A stretch of 64,000 nucleotides of DNA, taken from positions 1,697,637 to 1,761,636 of the forward strand of contig WACF01000001.1 of assembly GCA_026192395.1 (NCBI GenBank), in the 5' to 3' direction. Below, piece after piece: positions 15,989 through 23,721 of this stretch. Source of the DNA: Proteobacteria bacterium 005FR1. GTDB lineage: Bacteria > Pseudomonadota > Gammaproteobacteria > Pseudomonadales > Cellvibrionaceae. A program made the position numbers and the translations under genes. Numbering within the stretch: position 1 is the stretch's first letter; the number at the start of each line of letters is the position of its first letter. The notes under the pieces were generated by a model, which was not told the origin of the DNA, searched no databases, and saw only the letters and a list, made by a program, of their open reading frames with translations.

Positions 15989-17839
15989 CTAGTCTTGCAC
16001 CTCCCAGGTAAACACACTCGGAGGAGCAGCCGAGGCTTGCGGTGGCGTTACCGTGAGAGTCAAAGTGCCGACAGAAGAAGTTCCATCCGAAGAGATGGTC
16101 ACATCGGGAAGCCGGGTTGCATAGTATGCCGGGTCGGTCACCGTCCAGGAGGCTGGTTCCGACAGCTTCCCGTTGTCGGTTGCAAATTCAATGGTCGTTC
16201 CGCTTGGCATCGGATTGCCGAGAATGTGACAGGGCAACGCTCCGCGCGGTGTACCGTCGGCCACGAAGAAGTTACTGAGTGTTGCTGAATTTGCGCCTGC
16301 AGCGCCCGGTATATTTAAGATCCCCACCCGACTACCTGCACCGTACTCCTGACTTCTCTGAATCGGAGTGGTGCAGTTCTGGGGGCTCGCTCCAGCACCA
16401 GCATAGGAAAACAAGACCGCTCGGGGATCAGAGATGATAATGGTCCTGTTGCGCCAGATGGTTACGGAGTCTCTCGCCTCGTCCGGACAGTTGCCGCTGA
16501 GGCAAGGGCCATCCCAAACGTCGGGAAGATTGGCGGCAGAGTCCCAGGAGTTCACCACTCCTCGAGTTGGATTGCCCGCCGGCACATCGACAAAGAATTC
16601 CATTCGGCCAGTTTCATCGCTGCCATATACGCCATCCTCATTGCTATCGGCGAATGCTTCCGAAAGGTTGACCCACGCTTCACCCTCGTCGAATATGCCG
16701 TTTGAATTGTCGTCCTCGAAGTATTCAGCACCACTCGTGTAGGCGATAATTGTTGCTCGGCCACTTGCCGGACGAGGATCAGCGCTACGCCAGGTTACGG
16801 TACACCGACCGTCTTGAAGGGTGCAGAAGGGATCGATACTGCCGGATTCCGGTGCGCCAAAAGAAACGCGAGTGCCGTCGAAAACGGGATTTCCGAACTG
16901 GTCGCTGGCAATCACCGAAACGTCGACCTCGATTCCGTCAGTGCTGTACGCTCCCGCAGGCGCCTGGGGTCCGAACGAAATCGAAAACCTGTGATCGATC
17001 GGGACACCGGTGGAGATCACCAGCGCCTGCGATACGCCCTGGATGCCCGTGCTGTTGTGAGTGGCGGTGACGCTGGTGTTGGTTGCCACTGTTCCACTTC
17101 TCACCACTACGCTGGCGATCCCGTCATTGTCGGAAACAACCGTTTCCCGGACGGGATCTCCATCGGCATTGGGCGCCAGCGAAATACCACCGGCGGTATC
17201 CCCCAGAACAAAAGTGATCAGCTCGTTTCTGATTGGTGCGCCCTGTTCCCCCACAAGTCTGAAGGTGACACGGCTGGTTTCATTGCCGCCCATGCCCTTC
17301 AAAGCCAAGGCTTCCCGTTCGGCAGAGACAAAATTGAGGGCTAAAGCCTGGTCAACCGCAATGGTGAGGTCGAGCGTTGCCTGAATGATTGTCCCACCCA
17401 CATCTGCGCGCGCCGTGACGGTGTCCGTTCCTGAACAGCCTCGGGCCGTGTAGACAACCGAGGCGCGTCCCGCGGAAGTGGTTATGCTCTCGTCGCTGAG
17501 ATCTGCCAGCGCATTTGCCACGCAGTCTGAGCTGAATGTCACGTCGAGGTCATCCGATATCGCGGTATTGTCGGCATTGACGAGATTGACAACGATGTCA
17601 GTCGACGCACCCGGCTGCAGGCTGGTAGTGGTTGCAGAGAGCGCGCCTTCCGCGAAGGCGGAGCCAGTACCATTACCAATCTTTATGATGGTGCTGCCAT
17701 TACCGCCGCTGCCGCTACCGCCATCCGCGCCCCCTGTGTCACCATTTCCAATCGGCGAACTGGGACTATCCCCACCACAGGCGGTGAGCAAGGAAACGCA
17801 AAAAATTACCGCCAGCTTGCTTGACGACGTGCTGAACAT
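15989..17839 (-). CDS. Large Ig-like (Big-type) repeat lipoprotein
   Basis: I chose ATG 17839, which has AAAGGGG upstream and opens a lipoprotein signal MFSTSSSKLAVIFCVSLLTACGG with Cys21; the frame from 18037 adds 66 residues of no character. The 616-residue protein has a Gly/Ser/Asn linker (residues about 22-50), then beta-rich Ig-like domains with repeated patterns such as NNDGIASVVVRSG, RASVVYTARGCSGTDTVTARAD and FGNPVFDGTRVSFGAP, typical of invasin-like Big domains. A calcium-like DSNEDGVYGSDETG segment occurs mid-protein. It is probably a surface lipoprotein for adhesion or structure; the ligand is unknown. Confidence 0.8.
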   Translation of the reverse strand: MFSTSSSKLAVIFCVSLLTACGGDSPSSPIGNGDTGGADGGSGSGGNGSTIIKIGNGTGSAFAEGALSATTTSLQPGASTDIVVNLVNADNTAISDDLDVTFSSDCVANALADLSDESITTSAGRASVVYTARGCSGTDTVTARADVGGTIIQATLDLTIAVDQALALNFVSAEREALALKGMGGNETSRVTFRLVGEQGAPIRNELITFVLGDTAGGISLAPNADGDPVRETVVSDNDGIASVVVRSGTVATNTSVTATHNSTGIQGVSQALVISTGVPIDHRFSISFGPQAPAGAYSTDGIEVDVSVIASDQFGNPVFDGTRVSFGAPESGSIDPFCTLQDGRCTVTWRSADPRPASGRATIIAYTSGAEYFEDDNSNGIFDEGEAWVNLSEAFADSNEDGVYGSDETGRMEFFVDVPAGNPTRGVVNSWDSAANLPDVWDGPCLSGNCPDEARDSVTIWRNRTIIISDPRAVLFSYAGAGASPQNCTTPIQRSQEYGAGSRVGILNIPGAAGANSATLSNFFVADGTPRGALPCHILGNPMPSGTTIEFATDNGKLSEPASWTVTDPAYYATRLPDVTISSDGTSSVGTLTLTVTPPQASAAPPSVFTWEVQD

Positions 17840-18162
17840 TCGGCTGTACCCCTTTCGATCTACCCTTTTTATAGAAACGGGCCCGGCCATCCAGTTGATT
17901 CCCTGGCCCGTACTGAAACGCACTAACCTGGCAATTACAGGGAGAGAGCGGACATGGTGCAATGCAGCACAGCGTGAATTCAGATGATCGGTCCGAACGA
18001 AGGACCAGATGCCAGGAAAGTGCATGCGAAAGACCACAAACCCTCGCCTTCACAACAACTTGCGGGTGAATCCGGAAGTAAAGTGTGGGTCTCGACCATA
18101 GTCCCGCGCCATTGAGGCCATGGTAGAGTGACACCCCCGAGATAACCACGGCGGAGGGTTCT
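17840..18162. other. Divergent intergenic region, no gene seen
   Basis: These 323 bases separate the starts of two divergent lipoprotein genes and must hold both promoters. Open frames here on the minus strand have no recognisable protein features. A GCGGAGGG ribosome-binding site for the plus-strand gene is at 18151-18158. I see no other structure. Confidence 0.5.
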
Positions 18163-18852
18163 TTGAAAATACGCAGAAATCTTGCAGGCTTGCTGCTCGC
18201 CGGACTGACGGCTTGTTCGAGTACACGGGTTCACCTGTTCACCCAGGGCGTGGAGCCGGATGAGTTGATTCGGGTTCAGTCGGCGCTCGAAGATGAAGGC
18301 TTCGCAACCGAGCTGAATTCGCTGAGAATCCCCGATGTCCTCTCGGGTCCGACACTGCTGTATTCCCCTAGCCATGACGCTCTGCAGGAGGTCGAAGCAT
18401 TGGGTAATCTGCTGATGTCACTTGGCTATGATGTCAGCCTCGAAGCCGTGGCAAGAGGCAATCACTTCTATACCGGGGAGAACATCGGCCTGTACCTTGC
18501 CCCCCTTCAGACAAACCAGCCCGGGCGAGCGACCTTGTCGGGAATGGAATTTAATGGCGACTGCCCGAGTGAGGACGCCTACCTCACCTTCGAGTCTGCG
18601 CATCGCTTTTCGGCCGAATTTATCAGCTGGGACGACTCCGCAGCGAAAGAAACCGTGAAACGCTTGTCCGGCACTTGGTACCGAAGTGGCGATTCGGTGC
18701 ACCTGCAATGGGAGGGCAATGCCGTCGAGCTGAGTTTCATACCTCTGCATGCCGAGCGGGAATACGGGGACGTGACAGGATATCGGCTGCTGAACCCCAG
18801 CGATCGACTCAGCGACTGCGATTTTGTATTCCGCGAAGTGAAGCCAAACTAA
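18163..18852 (+). CDS. Lipoprotein with LytR_C/SPOR-like N-terminal half, function unknown
   Basis: A TTG start at 18163 is supported by GGAGGG just upstream and by the lipoprotein signal that follows (MKIRRNLAGLLLAGLTACSS, Cys18). The product has 229 residues. Residues 25-100 read as alternating strand and helix (VEPDELIRVQSALEDEGF, TLLYSPSHDALQEVEALGNLLMSLGYDV), reminiscent of LytR_C or SPOR modules. The C-terminal half (residues about 105-229) is a small beta-rich domain with DCPSEDAYLTFES and a late Cys. I do not recognise the family. Confidence 0.7.
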   Translation: MKIRRNLAGLLLAGLTACSSTRVHLFTQGVEPDELIRVQSALEDEGFATELNSLRIPDVLSGPTLLYSPSHDALQEVEALGNLLMSLGYDVSLEAVARGNHFYTGENIGLYLAPLQTNQPGRATLSGMEFNGDCPSEDAYLTFESAHRFSAEFISWDDSAAKETVKRLSGTWYRSGDSVHLQWEGNAVELSFIPLHAEREYGDVTGYRLLNPSDRLSDCDFVFREVKPN

Positions 18853-18855
18853 TCC

Positions 18856-19830
18856 TTAGTCGTAAACCTCACGCTTGACTGTAAAGCCTTCTGATCCAAA
18901 CGTATTCGCTACCTCGTCGACCATCGCCGAATGCCCACAAGCGTAAAGGCAGGTTGATGTTGGATCGAGACCCAGTGCCTGAATGGCGGGTTGAACGAGT
19001 GTTCCAACGCGGCCCTGTTCGCCGGTCCATCCGGCGTTTCTCGCCTCGACGGGACGGCTGATGGTGGGCACATAATCGAATTGCTCGTGGGAATCCGCGA
19101 GCCGTTCCAGTTCCGCGTCGTAGCCGAATTCGTCCTGGTAACTGGCGCCGTGGAGAAGTACAAAACGATCGCTTGGTGCTGCCTTACCCGCGAGTATGTC
19201 ACGGAGCATGCTGACGAAGGGGCTGACGCCGGTGACAGTAGCGATCATGAGGTGAGTAGAAAATTCTTTATCGAGCAGGAAGCTGCCCTTCGGCATTTCC
19301 AGCGTGACCTGCTCACCCCCGGTAAGCTTCTGCAGATGCTGCGACATCTCGCCGCCGGGCACCAGTTCGATAAAAAACTCAAGGAAGGCTTCATGAGGAG
19401 CGGAGACGATCGAATAGCGGCGACTTATCCCCGCGAGTCCGAGTTTGGTGGATTGCCCGGGAAGAAAATCGAAACCGGCCGGTTTTTGAACTTTGAGTTG
19501 TATCAGGTCGTCTGTGATTTTCCTGTTTTCAAGAATCTGAACGCGCTGATCGCCATGGTCCGCATTGTCTTTTGGCAAGCTTTGAGAATCGCTGACCGTC
19601 TCTGCCGCTGAGTACTGGCGCGCTTCACCTTCCGAGTCCGCCGCCGCGCCCAAACGCAACCAACTCGACAGCGCCGCGCTTTGTCCGGCTTTGCGGCGCC
19701 CGATAGTGCGCAGAGTCTCGCCGAGCGTGGCATCGCTGCAGGTTCGCAGATTATCTTCAAGCGAATCGAGGCCGCGCAGTGTTTTTTCCAGTCCACTGCG
19801 CGCTCGCTGTCGATCAGTGTCGGCCAGCAT
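18856..19830 (-). CDS. Encapsulin-operon FAD/NAD(P) reductase with helical N-terminal extension
   Basis: The C-terminal part (from about residue 96) is a ferredoxin-NADP reductase-type flavoprotein: the FAD motif RRYS at 137-140, NAD(P)-site GVSPFVSMLRD, LLHGASYQDEFGYDAEL and LYACGHSAMV, ending in the family-typical REVYD. There is no iron-sulfur domain. The first 95 residues are an added part: a helical stretch to about 60, then a polar linker. The ATG at 19830 is nine bases after the shell-gene stop; its ribosome site is weak, so an internal start is possible. In this context it could reduce stored ferric iron for release; that is inference. Confidence 0.85.
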   Translation of the reverse strand: MLADTDRQRARSGLEKTLRGLDSLEDNLRTCSDATLGETLRTIGRRKAGQSAALSSWLRLGAAADSEGEARQYSAAETVSDSQSLPKDNADHGDQRVQILENRKITDDLIQLKVQKPAGFDFLPGQSTKLGLAGISRRYSIVSAPHEAFLEFFIELVPGGEMSQHLQKLTGGEQVTLEMPKGSFLLDKEFSTHLMIATVTGVSPFVSMLRDILAGKAAPSDRFVLLHGASYQDEFGYDAELERLADSHEQFDYVPTISRPVEARNAGWTGEQGRVGTLVQPAIQALGLDPTSTCLYACGHSAMVDEVANTFGSEGFTVKREVYD

Positions 19831-19839
19831 GCAGACGAA

Positions 19840-20655
19840 TCAGACCTGAGCGCCGCCGAGCGTCAGTGTGCAGATCGCCTCCGGCTCCTCCACCCGCATC
19901 ACCAGACTCTCACTGGCAAAGAGTTGATAGTGAATGCCATCGTTGCTGGAATATCCGGTCATCAGGTCCTGGCCGATGATGATGCGACCCACATGAGCGT
20001 CCACCAGCACTGCGCCCTCGATTTGCGCTTTGTACACGCCCAGTTCGCAGAGACGCTTGAGGTGCTCCAGCTGCAGCATGTCGGTGCCTTCATAGCGCCG
20101 AAACAGGCGATTGTACCAGGTGGGCGACAGCGCCAGGGCGTAGGGGCCATGGAAGCCGTTGCTGTCGAGCTTGTCCACCGCGCTGAGCACGTCATTCAGG
20201 CCCTGTTCGATCTTGTTCCAGTCTTCACACTGAACTTCATTGCGACCCTTGGCGGTAAGCAGACCCTCGATGCCGAAGTCGGGCTGGCCGTAGTAGATGA
20301 ATTCCTCTTCGCGTCGCGCCACCGCTTCCGCCGCATCCTCTGCAGCGCGCAGATCCAGCGGCTGACCCATCTGGCGATAGCCCTCGATGCGACGCACGCT
20401 CAAACCGAAACCTTTGCGCAGCATCGGCAGTGCAATCGCGCGGCTCAGTACTGCGCCTGCTTCGTCTTTGGCCGGCTGGCGGCAGTAATCATCCTCACCC
20501 ACTTCCACCGAGGTGAGACCGACCCCGTATGGGCCGTCCACATCGATGAAGCGCCGTCCGGTCAACAGCTGCTTGGCGGCGTCCACCACCGCTTCATCGA
20601 TCTTGTTCCATACATCTTCGGAGAACTGTGCGTTTTCTCTGTTGAGATAACTCAT
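19840..20655 (-). CDS. enc: Family 1 encapsulin shell protein
   Basis: The 271-residue protein matches encapsulins (HK97-fold, linocin M18-like) over full length: MSYLNRENAQFSEDVWNKIDE, the GRRFIDVDGPYGVGLTSVEVG segment, NKIEQGLNDVLSAVDKLDSNGFHGPYALALSP, and the ending ESLVMRVEEPEAICTLT. Such shells self-assemble into nanocompartments and take up cargo through short C-terminal targeting peptides. The gene is four bases after the ferritin-like cargo gene and nine bases before the reductase gene, so it is the middle of a three-gene operon. Confidence 0.97.
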   Translation of the reverse strand: MSYLNRENAQFSEDVWNKIDEAVVDAAKQLLTGRRFIDVDGPYGVGLTSVEVGEDDYCRQPAKDEAGAVLSRAIALPMLRKGFGLSVRRIEGYRQMGQPLDLRAAEDAAEAVARREEEFIYYGQPDFGIEGLLTAKGRNEVQCEDWNKIEQGLNDVLSAVDKLDSNGFHGPYALALSPTWYNRLFRRYEGTDMLQLEHLKRLCELGVYKAQIEGAVLVDAHVGRIIIGQDLMTGYSSNDGIHYQLFASESLVMRVEEPEAICTLTLGGAQV

Positions 20656-20659
20656 GTCG

Positions 20660-21046
20660 TTAGCGCCCCTTCAAATCGCCGATGGTGAATTTGCGCGTGA
20701 TCTCACTGCTACTCCTGCGATCTCCACCAGCCTCCTCCTCTTCCGCCTCTTCCTCCACCTGCAACAGCGGTTTGCCGGTGAACAGATAGGTGCTTAGCTG
20801 TTCGTCGAAGTCGGAACTGTTGCGGCGCAACCATTCCAGCACCATGGCGGCATGCTCGATTTCCTCGCGCATGTTATGCAGCAGGATGTCCTTGAGCTCC
20901 TTGTCCGCGGTGGCATCCGCCCGTTGGCGATACCAGTCCACCGCCTCCAGCTCCTCCTGCAGGGATACCAGAGCGCGGTGCATGTTCCTGGTTTCTTCCG
21001 TGAGCTGATCCAGGGGTTCGTGATAACTCTCGCTTGCACCGGCCAT
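20660..21046 (-). CDS. encFtn: Encapsulated ferritin (EncFtn) with C-terminal targeting peptide
   Basis: From ATG 21046 (MAGASESYHEPLDQL) the product has 128 residues; the frame from 21127 adds a stretch absent from homologues. It is a two-helix EncFtn that assembles as a ring inside encapsulins and oxidises Fe(II) for storage. The metal residues E32, E62 and H65 (EELEAVDWY, EEIEH) fall at the same numbers as I recall for the Rhodospirillum rubrum protein. A Glu-rich linker (residues about 97-107) leads to the C-terminal FTIGDLKGR, which fits the encapsulin targeting pattern. It is first in the operon. Confidence 0.96.
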   Translation of the reverse strand: MAGASESYHEPLDQLTEETRNMHRALVSLQEELEAVDWYRQRADATADKELKDILLHNMREEIEHAAMVLEWLRRNSSDFDEQLSTYLFTGKPLLQVEEEAEEEEAGGDRRSSSEITRKFTIGDLKGR

Positions 21047-21140
21047 TTCAATCTCCAAACGAACTGCGGCCTGAGACGACAAAACCAGCCCCGGCGCAGT
21101 AATTAGGGTTGCCAAGATGATGCTCATTTATCACGACAGG

Positions 21141-21161
21141 GGCGAACTCAAATAGTTCGCC
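21141..21161. promoter_or_regulatory. Perfect 8-bp inverted repeat upstream of the encapsulin operon
   Basis: GGCGAACT (21141-21148) and AGTTCGCC (21154-21161) flank a five-base loop, 95 bases before the EncFtn start. It could be an operator for the operon or a 3' hairpin for the small gene at 21286-21429, which is transcribed toward it. No T tract follows on the minus strand. Confidence 0.45.
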
Positions 21162-21285
21162 TCGCGCTGAGCTTTGGTCGCGCAGTATCGAGCGATCACA
21201 CTGGCAAGAATCTGACCGTTTGCAACGGCCGAGAGGAGGGAAACGCCGAAAACAATGCAGGTACTGCCTTCGGCGAAAGACCAGT

Positions 21286-21429
21286 TCAGAACCGTAGTCC
21301 GAGTATTTCGATGATTCCATAGGCGATCAGAAACACTGCCACGACGTAGTGCAGCAATTTCGGCTTGACGAGTATTACGATTCCTGCGGTGATTGCGAGC
21401 AGCGGGATAAGGTCGATGTGTAGAGTCAT
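21286..21429 (-). CDS. DUF3096 small membrane protein
   Basis: ATG 21429 gives 47 residues, MTLHIDLIPLLAITAGIVIL followed by VKPKLLHYVVAVFLIAYGI, which match the two-helix DUF3096 family in length and pattern; the upstream ATG at 21468 adds a polar leader not seen in the family. The KPKLL loop between helices is characteristic. Function unknown. It precedes the encapsulin operon by about 240 bases on the same strand. Confidence 0.85.
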   Translation of the reverse strand: MTLHIDLIPLLAITAGIVILVKPKLLHYVVAVFLIAYGIIEILGLRF

Positions 21430-21525
21430 AGCTGAAGATCTATTGTTGGGTGAGTGCGGCGATGACATCTTATCAGGACGCTCGACCGTTTTGACGCGGG
21501 CTCGATCACACTCGCGGAGTTGATC

Positions 21526-22086
21526 ATGCTGAAGAAGCTGAAGGACTGCTTTGTTTCGAACACAGTTAGTGGCCTGCTGACACCTCCCTGGCGGGCACCG
21601 TTGAAGAGCTGGGCGCTTTTACCCGTATTCGCCGCCTGCGCATTGCCTTTGGGTTTGGTCGAGGGCGTCCTTCAGCTTGATCCGGCAAAGCCCGACTGGC
21701 CCTTGTTCTTTGCCATCTCCGTATTCGTTTCTCCGGCTTTCCTGGAGGAATTCGTCTTCCGGGGACTGCTCATCCCCCGCGACATCGCCCGGCGTGGCCG
21801 CCGGTCAGCCTGGCTGGCGATTGCGGCTAGCACCAGCGTTTATACACTGGCTCACCCCCTCGGGGCGCTCACCACCAGCCCCGCGGCGAAGAGTTTTTTT
21901 CTGGAGCCCGCTTTTCTCTCCATCGTCGCCCTGCTCGGCATCACTTGCAGCTATAGCTATGTGGTTTCCCGCTCGTTATGGGTTCCCGTCATCATCCATT
22001 GGGCCGTGGTCCTTGTCTGGGTGCTGTTGTTTGGCGGTCACCAACTGGTGATCGCTCTGGAAGGCCATGCCTGGGCATTTCAGTGA
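21526..22086 (+). CDS. CPBP family intramembrane metalloprotease
   Basis: ATG 21526, after a GGAG at 21516-21519, gives 186 residues; a TTG lies two codons earlier. The protease motif is intact as E74-E75-F-V-F-R79, followed by VYTLAHPL (second motif) and VPVIIHWAVVLVW (third motif), with about five membrane helices. It is shorter than the CPBP protein at 14593, close to the minimal CAAX-protease core. The substrate is unknown. Confidence 0.88.
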   Translation: MLKKLKDCFVSNTVSGLLTPPWRAPLKSWALLPVFAACALPLGLVEGVLQLDPAKPDWPLFFAISVFVSPAFLEEFVFRGLLIPRDIARRGRRSAWLAIAASTSVYTLAHPLGALTTSPAAKSFFLEPAFLSIVALLGITCSYSYVVSRSLWVPVIIHWAVVLVWVLLFGGHQLVIALEGHAWAFQ

Positions 22087-22164
22087 TCACAGCAGGCTTG
22101 ATCTGAACCACCCGAGAACTGGTGCGGTCCGAACCGTCACAGTGAACGAGAGACTCAAAACTCA

Positions 22165-22416
22165 ATGGAATATCTTGACTGGGTACAGTGGCCTGCCATG
22201 GTCATCACCATACTGGCGGCCTGGCTGGTGGGTTCGCAGCAGGAGCGGCGTCGCAAGGCGGGCTTCTGGTTTTTTCTGCTCAGCAATGTGCTGTGGATTA
22301 TCTGGGGAGCTTACGACGACGCCTGGGCGCTCATCATCCTGCAATTGGGCCTCGCTGTCATGAATGTGCGCGGCACAATCAAGAATGCACAGGCACAGAG
22401 CGCCGCTTCGCGTTGA
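22165..22416 (+). CDS. Small membrane protein, unknown
   Basis: The 83-residue product has three hydrophobic stretches (about residues 10-23, 33-48 and 53-67) split by QQERRRKAG, a positive loop that should face the cytoplasm. It resembles small transporter-like two- or three-helix proteins found in many proteobacteria, but I cannot name a family. It lies 78 bases after the CPBP protease gene and may share its transcript. Confidence 0.65.
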   Translation: MEYLDWVQWPAMVITILAAWLVGSQQERRRKAGFWFFLLSNVLWIIWGAYDDAWALIILQLGLAVMNVRGTIKNAQAQSAASR

Positions 22417-22436
22417 CTCCTATTGCGCCCTTGTCA

Positions 22437-23078
22437 TTACTTGTGCAGGGGCTGAATGTCCAGCTCGGCGCAGGCAACCGGCAAAGTGGCATGAGCCGGA
22501 ACTCCGGGCAGCGAGCGCACACTCTCGGGCAGCTTTGTATCTGTCGCAACACCGTGGACATACACCACCATTCGACCAAGGTCCACGGTCTCCAAGTCCA
22601 TGTCGTATTTTTCCGCCATCGCGCGCTGCAGTCGCTCCCAGTTTACTGTTGCCTCATAAACGTAAGCACCGGCGCGATTGCTCACCGGGTAGGTATCAGT
22701 TTTGATTTCCAGGGACGCAGGGTCATCGTGCAGCGGGATCAGCGTGATGCCCGAATACTGACGCGTATCCAGCAGATCGGTGATTTCGTCCTGCGGTGTC
22801 TTCAGCGCCATAGGGGCGCATTCCGCATCCATTCCATCGCGCGAACCGTGCAGGTGCTGCAGATGCATCATCTCAGGAGCAAGCCCATCGGCTTCGACGC
22901 GAATGGAAAGCTCGTCACCAAGTACCCTGATCTGCACCTCTCCGGTGAGTCCGGGCTCGGTAAGTTGCGGATTCATCGGCTGCAAGGGAGCCCGATAGTC
23001 CAGGGATTGCGATAGCGCGGTGTTTGACAGAGACAAAAACAACGAAGCCATCACGATTGCACTCGAATATCTACGCAC
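22437..23078 (-). CDS. Secreted protein, unknown, with His-rich motif
   Basis: A GGGAGG just before a GTG at 23078 sets the start and gives MRRYSSAIVMASLFLSLSNTALSQ, a good signal peptide, and 213 residues in all; longer frames lack one. The mature part has MMHLQHLHG, two more His in beta-strand-like settings and a late VACAELDI. The pattern faintly recalls CHRD or Cu/Zn superoxide dismutase-like folds, where His and Cys lie on strands, but the match is not convincing. Function unknown. It is divergent from the DUF5329 gene. Confidence 0.7.
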   Translation of the reverse strand: MRRYSSAIVMASLFLSLSNTALSQSLDYRAPLQPMNPQLTEPGLTGEVQIRVLGDELSIRVEADGLAPEMMHLQHLHGSRDGMDAECAPMALKTPQDEITDLLDTRQYSGITLIPLHDDPASLEIKTDTYPVSNRAGAYVYEATVNWERLQRAMAEKYDMDLETVDLGRMVVYVHGVATDTKLPESVRSLPGVPAHATLPVACAELDIQPLHK

Positions 23079-23256
23079 GGAACCTCCCTCACCACGACTT
23101 GATCTCCTTTCGACTTGCAGCGAGGCCGCTTGATCCCTGGCACGGGGAAAGCGCCGAACAGATCGCTCGCCACCGGATAAAAGGACAGCTCGGGTTGTCA
23201 TACATTGCCCACCATTATCGTCAAATCGACAGGTTCAAACGACAGGTAGTACTTCA

Positions 23257-23643
23257 ATGAAATTCTTTGTAAGCGGCGCAGCGCTTCTGCTGAGTCTGAG
23301 CTTCTCCGCATCGGCGGACAATGAACAACAAGCCCAACGGGAGATTTCACATCTTCTGAATTATCTGCAAGCTTCGGACTGCGAGTTCTATCGCAACGGC
23401 GACTGGCACGACTCTGCTCGCGCGGTAACACACCTGAACCGCAAGTACCGGTGGCTCGACAAGCGCGACCTCGTCCCGTCGACTGAAGCTTTCATCGAAC
23501 GAGCCGCCACAGAGAGCAGCAGGAGCGGCAAAGCCTACCTGGTGCGCTGCCCTGGGGAAGCTGAAGTGGAAAGCGCACAGTGGCTTCACGAGGAACTCGC
23601 CGAATTCCGTACTGCTGAGAAGACCCCGGAGTCCGACAACTAA
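23257..23643 (+). CDS. DUF5329 family secreted protein
   Basis: The 128-residue product has a signal peptide to about residue 20 (FSASADNEQ). SHLLNYLQASDCEFYRNGDWHDSARAVTHLNRKYRW is the diagnostic DUF5329 stretch, and the second Cys in AYLVRCPG probably pairs with that in SDCEF. Family members are small periplasmic proteins of unknown role. The tail after residue 110 is polar. It is a single gene ahead of the polyketide cluster. Confidence 0.88.
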   Translation: MKFFVSGAALLLSLSFSASADNEQQAQREISHLLNYLQASDCEFYRNGDWHDSARAVTHLNRKYRWLDKRDLVPSTEAFIERAATESSRSGKAYLVRCPGEAEVESAQWLHEELAEFRTAEKTPESDN

Positions 23644-23721
23644 GCAGGCGCGTCGGCTAGCGGCAGATGGAACGCTTCCTGCGTGGAAAAGAGGTATTTC
23701 CCGCAGGAGCGATGAAGCGCG

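Noticed and set aside
18856-18885. Encapsulin targeting peptide at the reductase C-terminus (FTVKREVYD)
   Set aside because: The ending is the normal C-terminus of FNR-type enzymes, so it does not show that the reductase is cargo.
21047-21127. Longer start for EncFtn at 21127
   Set aside because: It would add 27 residues with a hydrophobic stretch that EncFtn proteins lack; ATG 21046 gives the standard N-terminus.
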